Source of the DNA: Astrothelium macrocarpum
Taxonomy: Eukaryota > Ascomycota > Dothideomycetes > Trypetheliales > Trypetheliaceae
Reading direction: 5' to 3'
DNA length: 64,000 nucleotides
Assembly: GCA_021030915.1 (NCBI GenBank)
Contig: JAGEMR010000010.1
Location: 460,204-524,203 of the forward strand
This document shows, in pieces, positions 1-10,509 of this stretch. The translations under genes were made by a program, and so were the position numbers. Within the stretch, counting starts at the first letter, position 1, and each line of letters starts with the position of its first letter. The notes under the pieces are model-generated. The model saw only the letters and a program-made list of their open reading frames with translations. It had not been told where the DNA came from and made no database searches.

Positions 1-379
1 ACGGGGATGTGAAAGCGAACGGTGCCTTTGGTAACGAGGAAGGTCTCATCATGCATTTCGTGCCAGTGGGGCGGAGGACCGGCTTGGTGGGGCAGCAGAA
101 TCAGTTCAGCAGCACCGAGGCGGTTGTCTTTGAAAAGTTAGGACGAAGAAAGTCTTTGATAAACATCTATCAAGGACTATAGTATTGAATTTTGGGAAAA
201 GACTCGATGATGCCGAGGAATTCCTTAGTAAAATCATGGAGTATGAATTTACCTGTGTTTGAACCATCCTCCATGACCCGCAATTTTGGGCCCCCAAGAT
301 CAATTATCTCTCCTGCTTTTGCCGGCACAAAATTGAGGGGAACATCGGGAATCGGAAGATGAACTTTGTCTTGGGACAT
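1..379 (-). CDS. Cupin-domain protein, 5' part (gene runs off the window)
   Basis: The gene begins with ATG at 379 on the minus strand and leaves the window at base 1, so only the N-terminal part is present. Exon 1 (379-178) gives a start MSQDKVHLP and a segment with LGGPKLRVMEDG. A 50-nt intron (177-128) has the CTAAC branch site and an AAAG acceptor, but its donor, GTCCTT, is weak. Exon 2 then reads RLGAAELILLPHQAGPPPHWHEMHDETF. The HWHEMHDE stretch is the metal-binding first motif of small cupin barrels (His, His and Glu ligands). In fungi such proteins are often described as cupin-2 or quercetinase-like, but substrate and reaction cannot be told from this fragment. The transposon at 803-2282 sits upstream of its start, in what would be promoter DNA. 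Confidence 0.7.
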
Positions 380-800
380 TTTGAAGGAAATTCAAGGAAT
401 GGTGAACGGATATGGAATGCTTGAATAGAAAAGAATATCCTATGATTTCATTAAAACGTCAACCTTTTATAGTGAAGTTGTGTCTATTTACTTCGCAAGC
501 CTTGCCGAAAGACGCAAAATTGAACCATCTAAGACGGGTTCTACATGATTCATTGGTAAACAACAGCCTACTAAACTTGTCGCTCACCATCTCGCACTCG
601 ATGCGACGAAAGGATTCGGTTGGATCAGCACGTTTAGCGATTAACTTTCCTCTTTCTATCTAGATCGGTGAGTCCATCAGGGTTCGCCCCAAAGGCGAGT
701 TCGTCGGGTACTGCGGGAGGAGGTGAATGTAAGCCCAAGTCAGACATTAGCACTATCGGAGATCGGAAACCGACCTCCGTTACACGAGGTGCTTCCTTAG
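380..800. other. Intergenic stretch between the cupin gene and the transposon
   Basis: This is presumed promoter DNA of the cupin gene. An 83-codon frame at 412-663 on the plus strand shows no recognisable family. I see no gene here. Confidence 0.4.
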
Positions 801-802
801 TA

Positions 803-911
803 CCCTCTTCGTGGGACTAAGAAGTGTCGCATTTTGACACACGGGCCACACAACACCACCAAATCAGCCAGCTACGCAGACCGAATTCGCTTTCATCTCA
901 TTCCAATTTGG
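803..911 (+). repeat. Left terminal inverted repeat of the transposon
   Basis: About 109 bp that matches the reverse complement of 2175-2282 with roughly six substitutions and a one-base indel at the tip, about 94% identity by eye. Shared blocks include GGGACTAAGAAGTGTCGC, CACACGGGCCACACAACACC and CGAATTCGCTTTCATCTC. Such long repeats are unusual for classical Tc1 elements, which often have short ends, but are known for some members of the superfamily. Confidence 0.9.
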
Positions 912-933
912 TGTTGCTATTGCTATTGCTAAG

Positions 934-2145
934 CTAATATCGGCTCATCTGGCCATTTGCTTTACGAATCTCGTGGAGGCGCTTGGTGTAACTATTGTAC
1001 ATGCGCTGAATTTGCTTTTGATCCATTTGCTCATTCCATATCTGCTCAAAACGAGCCATTGCTTCTTCCTTTGAATCACAACGCTGCTCATGAAATAGCT
1101 TCTTCACTGGACGTGCTAATGATTCCATTATTGACATATCAGGCGAACTGCCTGGCAGTGTCAGCAATTCAATTCCATGCTGCTTAGCCCATTTGATGGT
1201 TGTTTGACTTTTGTGAGCGGAATCAGCATCTTGACACAGAATTCCACCACTATGCAAATGCTGCTCAAGCTGTGGAAGCACCACTTCCGTGTACATCTGG
1301 CTGTTCATTTTGCCAACCTTATTTGACACTTCATATGGAATGAAAAGCCTCCAATTATAGCTGATTACCACAAAGATATGAAATTGCTTCATATACTCAG
1401 ATCCTGTTTGCTTCTTATCCTTTTTAGTAATTGGCTTGCGATGTACATTATAAGGAGCATAACGAGCAGCTGAACCTTGTGGTCGTTTGATGTATTTGGT
1501 TCCTTCATATTTCAATACGAAATGGAATTCATCATAGAAAGCCACACACCTCCAATGTATTGAGCGAGGTCGTATCTCAAGATAGATATCAATCCATTCA
1601 AGACGAGCATTCGCCTGATCCTCCGTGAACAGCTTCTCTTCTTCACATTTGTATGTTCCAATCATTTCATCTCGTTTGCATGCTCTTCGAATGCTTTGAG
1701 CATTGATTGTACGTTTGCCTTCTGGCTTGAAATGATGTGTATCTTGCAGCTGTACGCCAGCCTCAATAGCAATTGTGGACCAAGATTGTGATCGCTCTTC
1801 AAGTGTTACTTTTGGATCTTCAAGATAGTGTCTAACAGCAGCGCTATCATCACGCCAAAAGACACGCTTACAGCCACGTAAATCGATGGAATCTGGCTGA
1901 TGTTGAAGCTGACGAGGTTGCTTTGATGCTAAGATTCGCTGCTGTGATCGCGGAGATACACCAAAAGCACGCTCAACCACTTGTTGATTGATGCGAAAGC
2001 CCAATTCTTGGCTAAGTACTCTGGCGGCAAGAACAGCAGCTCTGGAAGGTGTTTGAATGTGTTCATTTTCGTTTGTGTGGCGGATTTCTGGCGGTGGCGT
2101 GAAATATCGAGCACGAGAGCGTGTAAATCTGACCTCACGAGACAT
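934..2145 (-). CDS. Tc1/mariner-type DDE transposase
   Basis: This is a single-exon frame of 403 residues from the ATG at 2145 (MSREVRFTRSR). An in-frame ATG at 2262 lies inside the right inverted repeat and is less likely. The N-terminal third contains a helix-turn-helix-like region (INQQVVERAFGVSPRSQQRI). The catalytic core is recognisable: first Asp in VAFYDEFHF, second Asp in LCQDADSAHKS (the QDNAPxH-type motif), and the Glu in GSSPDMSIMESLA (the SPDLNPIENLW-type motif). Second Asp to Glu spacing is 34 residues, giving DD34E. Family membership and cut-and-paste transposition with TA targeting are established for this motif set. Activity is inferred only from the lack of stops or frameshifts. 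Confidence 0.9.
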   Translation of the reverse strand: MSREVRFTRSRARYFTPPPEIRHTNENEHIQTPSRAAVLAARVLSQELGFRINQQVVERAFGVSPRSQQRILASKQPRQLQHQPDSIDLRGCKRVFWRDDSAAVRHYLEDPKVTLEERSQSWSTIAIEAGVQLQDTHHFKPEGKRTINAQSIRRACKRDEMIGTYKCEEEKLFTEDQANARLEWIDIYLEIRPRSIHWRCVAFYDEFHFVLKYEGTKYIKRPQGSAARYAPYNVHRKPITKKDKKQTGSEYMKQFHIFVVISYNWRLFIPYEVSNKVGKMNSQMYTEVVLPQLEQHLHSGGILCQDADSAHKSQTTIKWAKQHGIELLTLPGSSPDMSIMESLARPVKKLFHEQRCDSKEEAMARFEQIWNEQMDQKQIQRMYNSYTKRLHEIRKANGQMSRY

Positions 2146-2174
2146 ATTGAAACAGGTGGCAGCAAAAAAAAAAC

Positions 2175-2282
2175 CCAAATTGGAATGAGATGAAAGCGAA
2201 TTCGGGTTGCGTGGCTGGCTGATTTGGTGGTGTTGTGTGGCCCGTGTGTCAGAGAGCGACACTTCTTAGTCCCACGAAGAGG
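2175..2282 (-). repeat. Right terminal inverted repeat of the transposon
   Basis: Partner of 803-911. The transposase start codon lies about 30 bp inside it, so this repeat probably also contains the transposase promoter or 5' leader. The inner boundary is an A-rich run at 2164-2173, where similarity to the left end stops. Confidence 0.9.
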
Positions 2283-2564
2283 TACCTTAAGTAACGCAAG
2301 TCGTCGAACGCACAGCGTAAGACTTCGATAGAAAGAAGTCAGCGACCCAGCCAAAGGTCTTTTAACTAATGCTTATGGATACTCGGCCTTTCCAAACTCC
2401 GCTATCTTTGCCGCGTTGTCCGGTGGCCGCTCACAATATCTTTTTGCTTCTCCAGCAAAATTACCCAGTGCAAAGGAGATCACGTTGATGCTATTGATTT
2501 TGGTATTCAACAGAGTATCTACGCATATATGTTAAACATCAATACATAAATCAAACACCTGTTG

Positions 2565-4422
2565 TTATAATTTGTCATTCCTCCTTGTTTTCAAGGCTGC
2601 AAATTCCTTCTCCGCTCTCCATGCAAAGACGCTCTTGCTTGAGAACAGCAGATCAAACTCCTCCAAATTGCGGTTCGCGGTTTCTGTTTCAAATCAATTG
2701 CATGCACAACAACAAGGTCTACGAACGTACCAATATAAAATGCCCAAATAATGGGAAGCATGGCAAAATTTATCAGAGCAAAGATGATGAAGACCCAGAA
2801 GCCAACGGCTGTAATCAAGTATGGCACAATCTCGTTGATTGTCCCGCCGGCAAGGGAGAATGCCACAGTTGCAAGGGCGGCTCCCTTTGCTCGAGTCTCG
2901 AGGCCAAAAATCTCCGTTGGATACACCCAGCAAGTGGTGAGCCAAGTGCTACCGTACGCAAAGGTATAGAGGTAAAGGATCGTGGCAACAACAGCGCCAT
3001 ATTGCTGTGTCTTTCCAGGATCCACTGCCTTGCTTCTGGTTACCTCGTGAGCAAGTATACCTCCTATGACCAAGAGGATTCCCATGGTTGAAGAGCCAGT
3101 CAGCATCATTTTGCGCCGCCCGAAATGATCTGCCAGATAGATCGCTGCAGCAAGGCTTGCTGTATATGAGATGAAATTGCCTCCAGCGAGGAGGGCAGAT
3201 TTGTTAGCACTGTATCCGGCTAGGGCAAAGATCTCTGGAGAATAGGCTGCAATGAAATCAATCCCAGTTAATTTTTGCAAGACTTGTATCCCTCCAGCCA
3301 GCAAGATTCTACGCCTGGTATGTAAGGCATCCTTCTTGAGCAACATGCTCCAATAACCTTGAGCTGAGGATGTTGCTTCGAGACGAATTGCATCAAGGAT
3401 TCCTGCCATCTCTTGTTTGATTTTCTCTGGCTCTGGCTTGATTCTGCATTGTGTAAGGATTTCCTGCGCTTCATCGAGCTTTCCTTGTTTGGCCAAATGT
3501 CGCGGGGACTCTGGATAAAACGGAATAGCAACCATGAGGAATAAAATGAAGATAGCTTGAAACCCCAAAGGGAAGCGCCAAGCAAAAGCCTCGCTTTGTG
3601 TTTTAGTACAGCCGTATTCCATCCAGTAGACTAGAGTCGAGGCACTCAGCGCAAGTGTGAACTCTACAGCAACAAAAGCTCCCCGCATAGTCGCATCGGC
3701 CAATTCAGAAGTCCAGATAGGAACAATTGTGTTGAGGTGCCCGCAGCCAATGCCTCCAATGACACGAGCAAATGTCATCCAGGTAATGTTCTGAGCCGAA
3801 GCTTGCAGCGCTGCTCCCAATAGAGCCCATATGCAACCAAGCTGAATAGTCTTGAGACGGCCGATGCTATCTGCATACGAACCAACCATCAATGCACCTA
3901 CATCAAAGTTAGCTTGGGTTCATTGGTAAGAAACGAAGATTAGAGCAAAGGCCTCACCAATAGCAAAGCCACCGAACCATACACTAACAATTCCACCTAC
4001 AGCAGCAGAGTCGCGGTCAGATCCGGAAGCTGCACCCATCAGACGGAGATAGTTTTTGTTAGTATTCACTTGACTCATCACCTAGATTAGTACTGTCAGA
4101 GTAACGTTTCGTCTTCTTCCAATCTGGATAATTTTTTTACGCACGGAAGCATCGTAGCCAAAGAACATGATCGCACAACCAGCGATTGCCAGAACAGCAA
4201 ACATCATTGCCCTCCCTTCCAACTTTAGACATCTTGGACGGTAATAACCTCCGGGTATGAACTGCGATATTCTCGATTCCGCTATCTACTGTTTAGATCA
4301 TATTTTCCTGAAATGCACTTGGCGTGATAATGCAAGATGCACTTACGATGGAAGATGTCCGGGTTTTCATTGGTATTTGCTGCTTCTAGATATTCTGTAG
4401 AATGTTTAGCTTTCCCCATCAT
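2565..4422 (-). CDS. MFS sugar transporter (hexose/lactose permease type)
   Basis: A five-exon gene encodes about 539 residues. Exons run about 4419-4347, 4281-4145, 4081-3958, 3897-2731 and 2683-2565; ATGs at 4422 and 4419 are adjacent. Splicing restores GYDASVMSQVNTN after the first membrane helix, GGFAIGALMVGSYAD across the 60-nt intron (3898-3957), and the tail YIETANRNLEEFDLLF across a 47-nt last intron (2684-2730). PESPRHLAKQGK and the ETANRNLEE tail are the sugar-porter signatures PESPRWL and PETKG. Without the last intron the frame ends in an unrelated tail. The family moves sugars across the plasma membrane, usually with protons; the substrate cannot be read from the sequence. The transposon lies just downstream. 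Confidence 0.92.
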
Positions 4423-5174
4423 TCGTGGCTTGAAAACTCCAGCTAATCTTTAATTATTAGTAAATCCTTAATCCTCCATCCAGTATTGGCGTTTGCGTTT
4501 AATTTCGTATGTATTGCGGGTGTTGATGTTGAAAGTTTTGACAGAAATCGTCGTGCATATGAATGCAGCAAAGGACCAATGGCAAGTATCCTAGTCGTAT
4601 TGCTCGGTCTGGGGTACAGATGCTCATGTGCCTAGTGCCATCTGTCTATTGCCGATGCCAATGTAGTGTAGATCTCGCGTCAACAACGGCCGAGTCTAAT
4701 AGGAGGAGAAGGTTTTCCGGGTCTAAAATTTTTAGTTTCAAGTTCGCTGCTAGCTGCACATTTGAAGGGTAGCCGTAGTCGTGGCGAGTTGAAAAAAACG
4801 TACAATCGTGAAAATGTACGCAGGGAATATAACAGCCAAGTCCAGGTCAACAATACCTGTCACAATGTTGCTGAAGTAGATGGTATAGTCGAATTCTGAT
4901 TCTCAATTCATATAGATGCATCCGCGCATCTACTCCAACAATATCTACATAGACAAAGAACTGCAGCCAATGCTACCCGGCCGCAAGAGACGTAAATACG
5001 TACAACAATTGGTATCCCATTCGTCTTCCGGAAAGGCTTCCTTGACGCCGGAACCCATCATTCCGAAAGCCGGTTTAAACACGTAAAAGCAGAAATCAAA
5101 CCCATCCGTCACCATCAACAAAAGGAAAATGGTATCACGATAATCGGAGACATGAAGTCAAGGAAATACTCTCG
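4423..5174. other. Intergenic stretch upstream of the sugar transporter
   Basis: This holds the presumed sugar transporter promoter and the 3' flank of the RFX gene. The 69-codon frame at 4563-4772 resembles nothing I know. No gene seen. Confidence 0.4.
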
Positions 5175-8117
5175 TTAGGCTGGCGGTGCTCCAACTTCTT
5201 GCGAGCCAATTCCAGCATTTCTTGTATCAGGTAAATTGAACTTGAAGGTGTCGTCCATGAGTGACATTCCTATCCCGCTATCATCAAGTTCAGCTTCTTG
5301 AGATTGGTCTGGTTGGCTGACAGACGTGTCAAAGCTCATGTCGAGTTTGGGAAAATTACTTGGACTGAAATTGAACGGCTCGTTTGCTTGGTGGATTGGC
5401 GCAGTCTGTGGACCTGCTTGAGTTGGCTGATGAACGAGATTTGTAGCCGGTGGAGCCGATGAGACTGGATGGACACTGTCAACAAAAGACTTCCGAAACA
5501 TATCACTCGCGTTGTCACTCACATCTTTCGCCGGATCCCCCTAGCCCAGCTCCATCGTGATTCAATTGAGTACCCTCAAGGCTCGAATGTCTGATTCCCA
5601 AGCCACCAACTATAGGCAAGCCGTGGACGTGGGCCTCCTGTGGCTGTTGGCTTTCCCGCTGATCGCATTGATGATCCAGAAAGCCGCCCATGGCCGCCAG
5701 CCAATTGCTCATCTCATCTACAAACACCTTCGTTACCCACCACGCGCTGTAACTTACACCACCCGCCATAGTAATATCTCTCAACGCAGCCGTTCCTACT
5801 GCACTGATGCATTGTAAGATCATCCTCGTACTGGCTTGTGGAAATCGTCCGGATAAGCTCGATAAGAAAGCGGACCATCTATCCAGTACGTTCTCGGTGG
5901 AGACAGTTCCATCGCCTTGAGCGGGACTCAGGCCTCTAAGCCATTCCGGATCTCCATCATCGAATCCGAATGTCATGGCAAATGGATCTTGGGGATTCTG
6001 AGCCTGTTGGGGCAAAAGCCACTGATGCTGTAATGGCATCAGCAAAGCTTTTATATCTCTTCCCAGTGCTTTTGCGACTTCGTCGTATCCACAGCCCGGC
6101 AATTCCATTTCCATGACTCGTTTTGGATTTACCATCACCACCCATTCGATCCACATTTGTTCCCGATTTCCATCGTTCGTTAGCAAGTTGGCTGCCGCAT
6201 GTGCTGCCTCGTTCACTCGGAGCAATTGCTGTAACAAGCTACAGAAAAGCGTTGCAGGCTCCATCTTTGCGTCCAAAACGTGAGGTGCGTAGTTCGCAAA
6301 AGTCTTCTTCAGATGCTCGCGTAGTCCTTGGGCAATGGTATTGAGTACGCTCAATACAACAGGAGGTGCTGCTTGAAGTGCAAGAGGTGCAACAAAGCGT
6401 ACCATTTTTTGGTACATTAGCCAGTCACATTCCCTAATCCATGGTGCTACGCCACGTGAAGAAAAGAGTTTCTGGACAGGGACGGTGAGAGTTCCGCCAA
6501 AAGAAGTAAATAAGCGGAAAAATTGCTTCTCTTTGCAGAAACGAATACAGTCAATCAGCGAGGTACAATGGGTGCGGTAAAGCGCAGCGAGGGCCGAGGC
6601 AGTGTCTTGATCGGTTTTTGGTGGTAGGTATGGTTGAACCGCAGGTAAATAAATGGCATCATCTGTAGTAGTGGAGGCGGGCATGGGGGAAGAGGGAAAG
6701 AGTAGTGGTTGTGAATACATTCGAGTTGTCGTTGGTTGGGGGCCATTTGGATGTGAATAGTCAGCGAAGAGCATGCTGTGAGACATTTTTTGGTTTTTAG
6801 ATTGCGGTGGTAGACAGGATGGTGGAGGAGGTGGTGGAGAGGGAGAAGGTTGGGATTCATATCCATGATCTTGACTTGGGAAAGCTGCCGTGTCGGCATG
6901 AAGTCGAGGAACGGCGCTATTGATCGTTAGTGGTCTGGCTCACTATCTGCGGAGCGTTGTGTGGAGATACCTAAAATCGATTTGCGTACTCATCGATCCA
7001 TGACGAACTTGCGTTTGTTCAAACGGTCGATTCCTTCCTTGATCGATGGGTCCCATGTTTTGCTCATCTCCTTCCAAGGCCAGATCAACATAATGGTATT
7101 TTGATTCGCCCCGGACACCTAGCCTTCTCGTCTGAATTCCAGGAAATATGACTCTAACAAGCTTTCCAAAAGACGCTGGATTCAATGGTACAACGCGTTC
7201 AGTTGCGCAACGGTCGGCGTAAAAGGAATATACACGATTTCGCGGTACAGATGTTTTGGCTGTTTTGCAGGTACTTCGCAGCCTGAAGATCAATACTTAG
7301 TAATCTTGGCTTTCAGCACAATCAGAGTATGAAATACAAACCAGAGCATGGCAAACAGCTGTTTTGTTTTTTCTGCTTTGGGAGTCTTCTCCGTTTTTAA
7401 GACTTCAACTGCAACCTCCCTTAATGATCTTCCTTCATTGGCAGCGAGGATTTCCCGTAATTCTTTGTCATTGGTTGCGCTTGACGACGTGCCCTTCTTT
7501 TTTGGACCTTCTGTCTCTAACCCATTGGACCCAGCAAAGCCTTGAAATGCATGTCCAAATTCATTCGGGGTACTGTGTCTTGAGAATTGCTCGCTACTCA
7601 GCTGCTGTAATGGAGGCGGAGGATTGCCTGACGGGTCGCGCTGGAGTGAAGGATCAATGTTGTCGTTAGCAGTATATTGATTCGTCGAGTAGGATTCTTC
7701 GGCACCCGCTTGATAAGCGAATGTACTCTGAACTTGTTCTTGGTTGAACTGATGGTATTGTGGGACTTGCTGACTCGAGTCACGGGAGTGCGAGGCAAAC
7801 GGCCCCGATGTTGATGGTCGTGATGTAGCCCCGTTTGGCATATTTAGTTGGTACTGGTCTGGTGGGTTGGGCGGGAATCCATTTGGGTTTCGCAGTTGTA
7901 ATGAAGCCTCATAGACAGCATTTTCGGCCGAACCATACGGAAATTGATGTTGATTGTTGCCCTGACTCGGCTGGGAGAAGGGTGTGCTGGCTGGTCTAAC
8001 AGTGCCTGTATCATGCGACGAGTTTCCACTTGCGGTGGATGGCCTTGATTGGGTTTCGTGATTTTCTACTTGCGCCGGCGGATTGACAGCGCGCGCTCTG
8101 ATATTGCGCGATGGCAT
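5175..8117 (-). CDS. RFX-family winged-helix transcription factor
   Basis: A four-exon gene with proposed exons 8117-7342, 7282-6971, 6916-5611 and 5540-5175 (about 919 residues). The N-terminal 250 residues are rich in Gln, Asn, Ser and Pro. The RFX DNA-binding domain lies across exons 1-2: TSVPRNRVYSFYADRC, then PLNPASFGKLVRVIFPGIQTRRLGVRGESKYHY, which is nearly diagnostic of RFX proteins binding X-box sites. The third exon holds the long helical C-terminal region (WIRECDWLMYQKMVRFVAP and onward). Yeast Rfx1/Crt1 represses DNA-damage genes and filamentous-fungal RFX proteins act in division and development, so a similar role is likely but inferred. The first two junctions are well supported. 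The last intron (5541-5610, weak GTTGGT donor) is tentative; the final exon ends in an acidic DDSGIGMSLMDDTF segment. ATG 8117 was chosen over the in-frame ATG at 8363, whose extra residues look non-coding. Confidence 0.88.
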
Positions 8118-8825
8118 CTTATCGCAATGCGCGGAATAGCTTGCCTGCACCGTGGGACACGAATTCTTCCGGTGCGAAAGTGGAGGATAGGTAATAGCAC
8201 AGTCCGGCAAACTCCATACAAAGGCTTGATGTTTACAGCACAAGCATAGTCGACAGTGCAACTCGAGTCGGCGGCGGCAAAGGTTCGCGATTGTGGAGGG
8301 GTGATGGTGAGGAATTGAGTGGCGGCGGCTGGGTGTGCTGGTGTGGGAGGCCGGGGACGTCAACAGAGGGTAAACACGCGCACAGACCTTGGCCTCCCGT
8401 TGCTACGAAGGCGTGGAATTCGCGCTAGGCAATGCCGCCAATCATGCTCTTTCAGCTCTTCTTCTCCTCCAAGCTCCTTTTATCAGAGTTCATCGTGACT
8501 GTTGAGTGCCATTGAACGATTCCATTTCAAGTTGCAGGCGGCAAAACTGCACGACCATAGATGAAGAAACCAGAGGACCTCTTTTGTTGATAATAAATAT
8601 GGGAAGACATTCTGGTCTTGGCCCTGGCCAGCAATCGAGCAGGGTCAGACACGTCAAAAACCTTCCATTTGGGCTGTTCTCGCGTCGTCGGATCTCTACA
8701 CCGGTGAAGATGGCAGCCTCTAGTCCCGAGCACCGAAAACCTGACGATACATAAGAACAGTAAGAGACGTTTACCCATTCATTCTTTTCAACATCTTCTA
8801 TCCCAGTTTCATAATTACAGGTACA
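8118..8825. promoter_or_regulatory. Divergent promoter region, RFX gene / MetE-like gene
   Basis: About 0.7 kb separates two start codons pointing away from each other. Short frames on both strands (8490-8852) show no family features. No specific binding site could be identified. Confidence 0.4.
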
Positions 8826-10034
8826 ATGTTGCTTCCATTCCACGCTGAACATGTTGGTTCATTGCTCCGTCCTGCAGAACTCATTGATTCCCGTAAGGAC
8901 TATGGTGCCAGCCCAGCTAATGCGAGCAAACCAAAAGAGAGAACGAAGGAACAGCACGAATTGGAAAAACAATGCATTGCTAATGTAGTCCAACAACAAC
9001 TCACGCGGAACATCACTCCAATAACGGATGGTGAATACGGCAGAACTCTCTTTTATGATGGACTTTTCGAAAAAACTCCTGGCTTCTCTGTACAGCACGT
9101 ACCATTGTCAGCAATACGTACCAACTTTCCCACTACTGGCGAATTCCTCAAGCGCAACATCACGACACGTGCACTTGTTGTGGCTACTGGAAAAATTGCC
9201 TATGATGGGAATCTCTATCTGAACGAGTGGCTTTATCTGCGCAGCCTTGTGCCCGAGAAACAATGGAACCAGTGCAAAATCACAATGCCGGCACCAACAC
9301 ACATGCATACGCAGCTGAAGACTGGCGCCGCCTACACCTCTACCTCGCCCTACTCTTCTGATTCAGAGTATTTCGCCGACCTGACTGAGGTCTATCGCAG
9401 AGAATTTAAGACGCTTTATGATGCTGGCCTTCGCAACATTCAGATCGACGCTCCGCACATGACCTATTTTTGCAATGAGGATTTTCTCAAAGGTTGCCGA
9501 AGTGATGGCCAAGACCCGGACCAACTTCTCGACCTATGCATCGATGTCTACAATGCTTGCCTCGAGAATAAGCCCAGTGATTTGCATATTGGCTTCCACC
9601 TCTGTCGTGGAAATGCACCGCAGGGGCAGTATTTTAGCAGTGGTAGCTATGAAAACATTGCCAAGAAACTCTTGAACAATATTGCATGTGACACTTTTTA
9701 TCTAGAATACGACACGGAGCGCGCTGGAGGGTTTGAGCCTTTGCGTTTCCTTCCCTCGGATAAGAATGTTGTGCTTGGGTTAGTGACGACCAAGAGCGCC
9801 GAAATCGAAGACTTGCAGTTGTTGAAGAGGAAGGTGGAAGAAGCGGTGGCAGTCATTGCTGAAGGTCAGGGAAGAAGCAAAGAAGAGGTGATGAAGAATG
9901 TTGGTGTGAGTCCGCAATGTGGTTTTAGTAGCGCAAGCTTCGGATGGGGCGTTGGAATGGACAGGGAGATAATGTGGGAGAAGTTGAAGTTGGTGCAGAA
10001 TCTAGCCACAGAGATGTGGGGACATGAAGTTTGA
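8826..10034 (+). CDS. MetE-like protein (cobalamin-independent methionine synthase C-terminal domain only)
   Basis: A single-exon, 402-residue protein. It begins LLPFHAEHVGSLLRP, the AEHVGSLLRP start typical of stand-alone MetE/UROD-fold proteins, and contains ITDGEYGR, NIQIDAPHMTYF, HIGFHLCRGN and SPQCGFSS. His258-x-Cys260 and Cys365 match the zinc-binding His, Cys and Cys of MetE; Glu294 in YLEYDTE is a candidate fourth ligand. True MetE is about 760 residues with two homologous halves, and this protein has only the catalytic-like half. Such short homologues are common in fungi and bacteria; they may transfer methyl groups between thiols, but the substrate is not established. It is tail to tail with acireductone dioxygenase (methionine salvage), so a link to sulphur amino acid metabolism is a reasonable inference. 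Confidence 0.85.
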   Translation: MLLPFHAEHVGSLLRPAELIDSRKDYGASPANASKPKERTKEQHELEKQCIANVVQQQLTRNITPITDGEYGRTLFYDGLFEKTPGFSVQHVPLSAIRTNFPTTGEFLKRNITTRALVVATGKIAYDGNLYLNEWLYLRSLVPEKQWNQCKITMPAPTHMHTQLKTGAAYTSTSPYSSDSEYFADLTEVYRREFKTLYDAGLRNIQIDAPHMTYFCNEDFLKGCRSDGQDPDQLLDLCIDVYNACLENKPSDLHIGFHLCRGNAPQGQYFSSGSYENIAKKLLNNIACDTFYLEYDTERAGGFEPLRFLPSDKNVVLGLVTTKSAEIEDLQLLKRKVEEAVAVIAEGQGRSKEEVMKNVGVSPQCGFSSASFGWGVGMDREIMWEKLKLVQNLATEMWGHEV

Positions 10035-10509
10035 AAGCATCACGGTCTACAACAAGAAATGTCATGGACGGTAGAAATAGAGAATTGGCCGTTCATCTGC
10101 GGATAAATGTCTTTGACAATCGTGGCGTACGTGATTGATGAAGATATCTTTGATACATGAATCGAAGATTCTATCCTTTGCAGTTTATAGCATTTCTCAT
10201 TACAAGCAGTACTGAAAGCTCAGCCGTGACGCAAACTGCTCTAATAGTAAGGGCCATTATCATACTCGGTGTTTCTTTGATATCAAGTCCGTGGCGATGA
10301 ATTGCACATCAGTTTGAATCAATTACTTGCGGTTACAATACTCGTTCAAACGCTCGGAACCTATACAGAGTAGAGAAAAGGATATTTGGTAGAGACTATC
10401 TACCTGGGCAACAATGAGAACAAAATTGCTTCATTAAAGTTTCCAAAAAGTTGGATGTTGATTGAAGTTAAAAATTTTTAAGAAGCGTAGGAATCCGTCA
10501 TTTGCTGAA
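10035..10509. other. Convergent 3' intergenic region
   Basis: Lies between the stops of the MetE-like and acireductone dioxygenase genes. It presumably holds both 3' ends. No gene seen. Confidence 0.4.

Larger units (their letters stand above)
803..2282. mobile_element. Tc1/mariner-superfamily DNA transposon, apparently complete
   Basis: The element is about 1.48 kb, bounded by inverted repeats that begin at CCTCTTCGTGGGACTAAG on both sides, with a TA dinucleotide outside each end (801-802 and 2283-2284). TA target duplication is the hallmark of this superfamily. The left end carries one extra C next to the TA. Between the repeats is one long frame encoding a DDE transposase (934-2145, minus) with no internal stop. 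Intact coding sequence and closely matching ends suggest a recent insertion. It sits between the cupin gene and the 3' end of the sugar transporter and interrupts neither visible coding region. Confidence 0.9.

Noticed and set aside
1929..2354. 141-codon minus-strand frame overlapping the transposase start
   Set aside because: Alternative register through the inverted repeat and transposase N-terminus; the DDE frame explains the DNA.
2585..3091. 168-codon plus-strand frame
   Set aside because: Antisense to the sugar transporter C-terminal half, with no family features.
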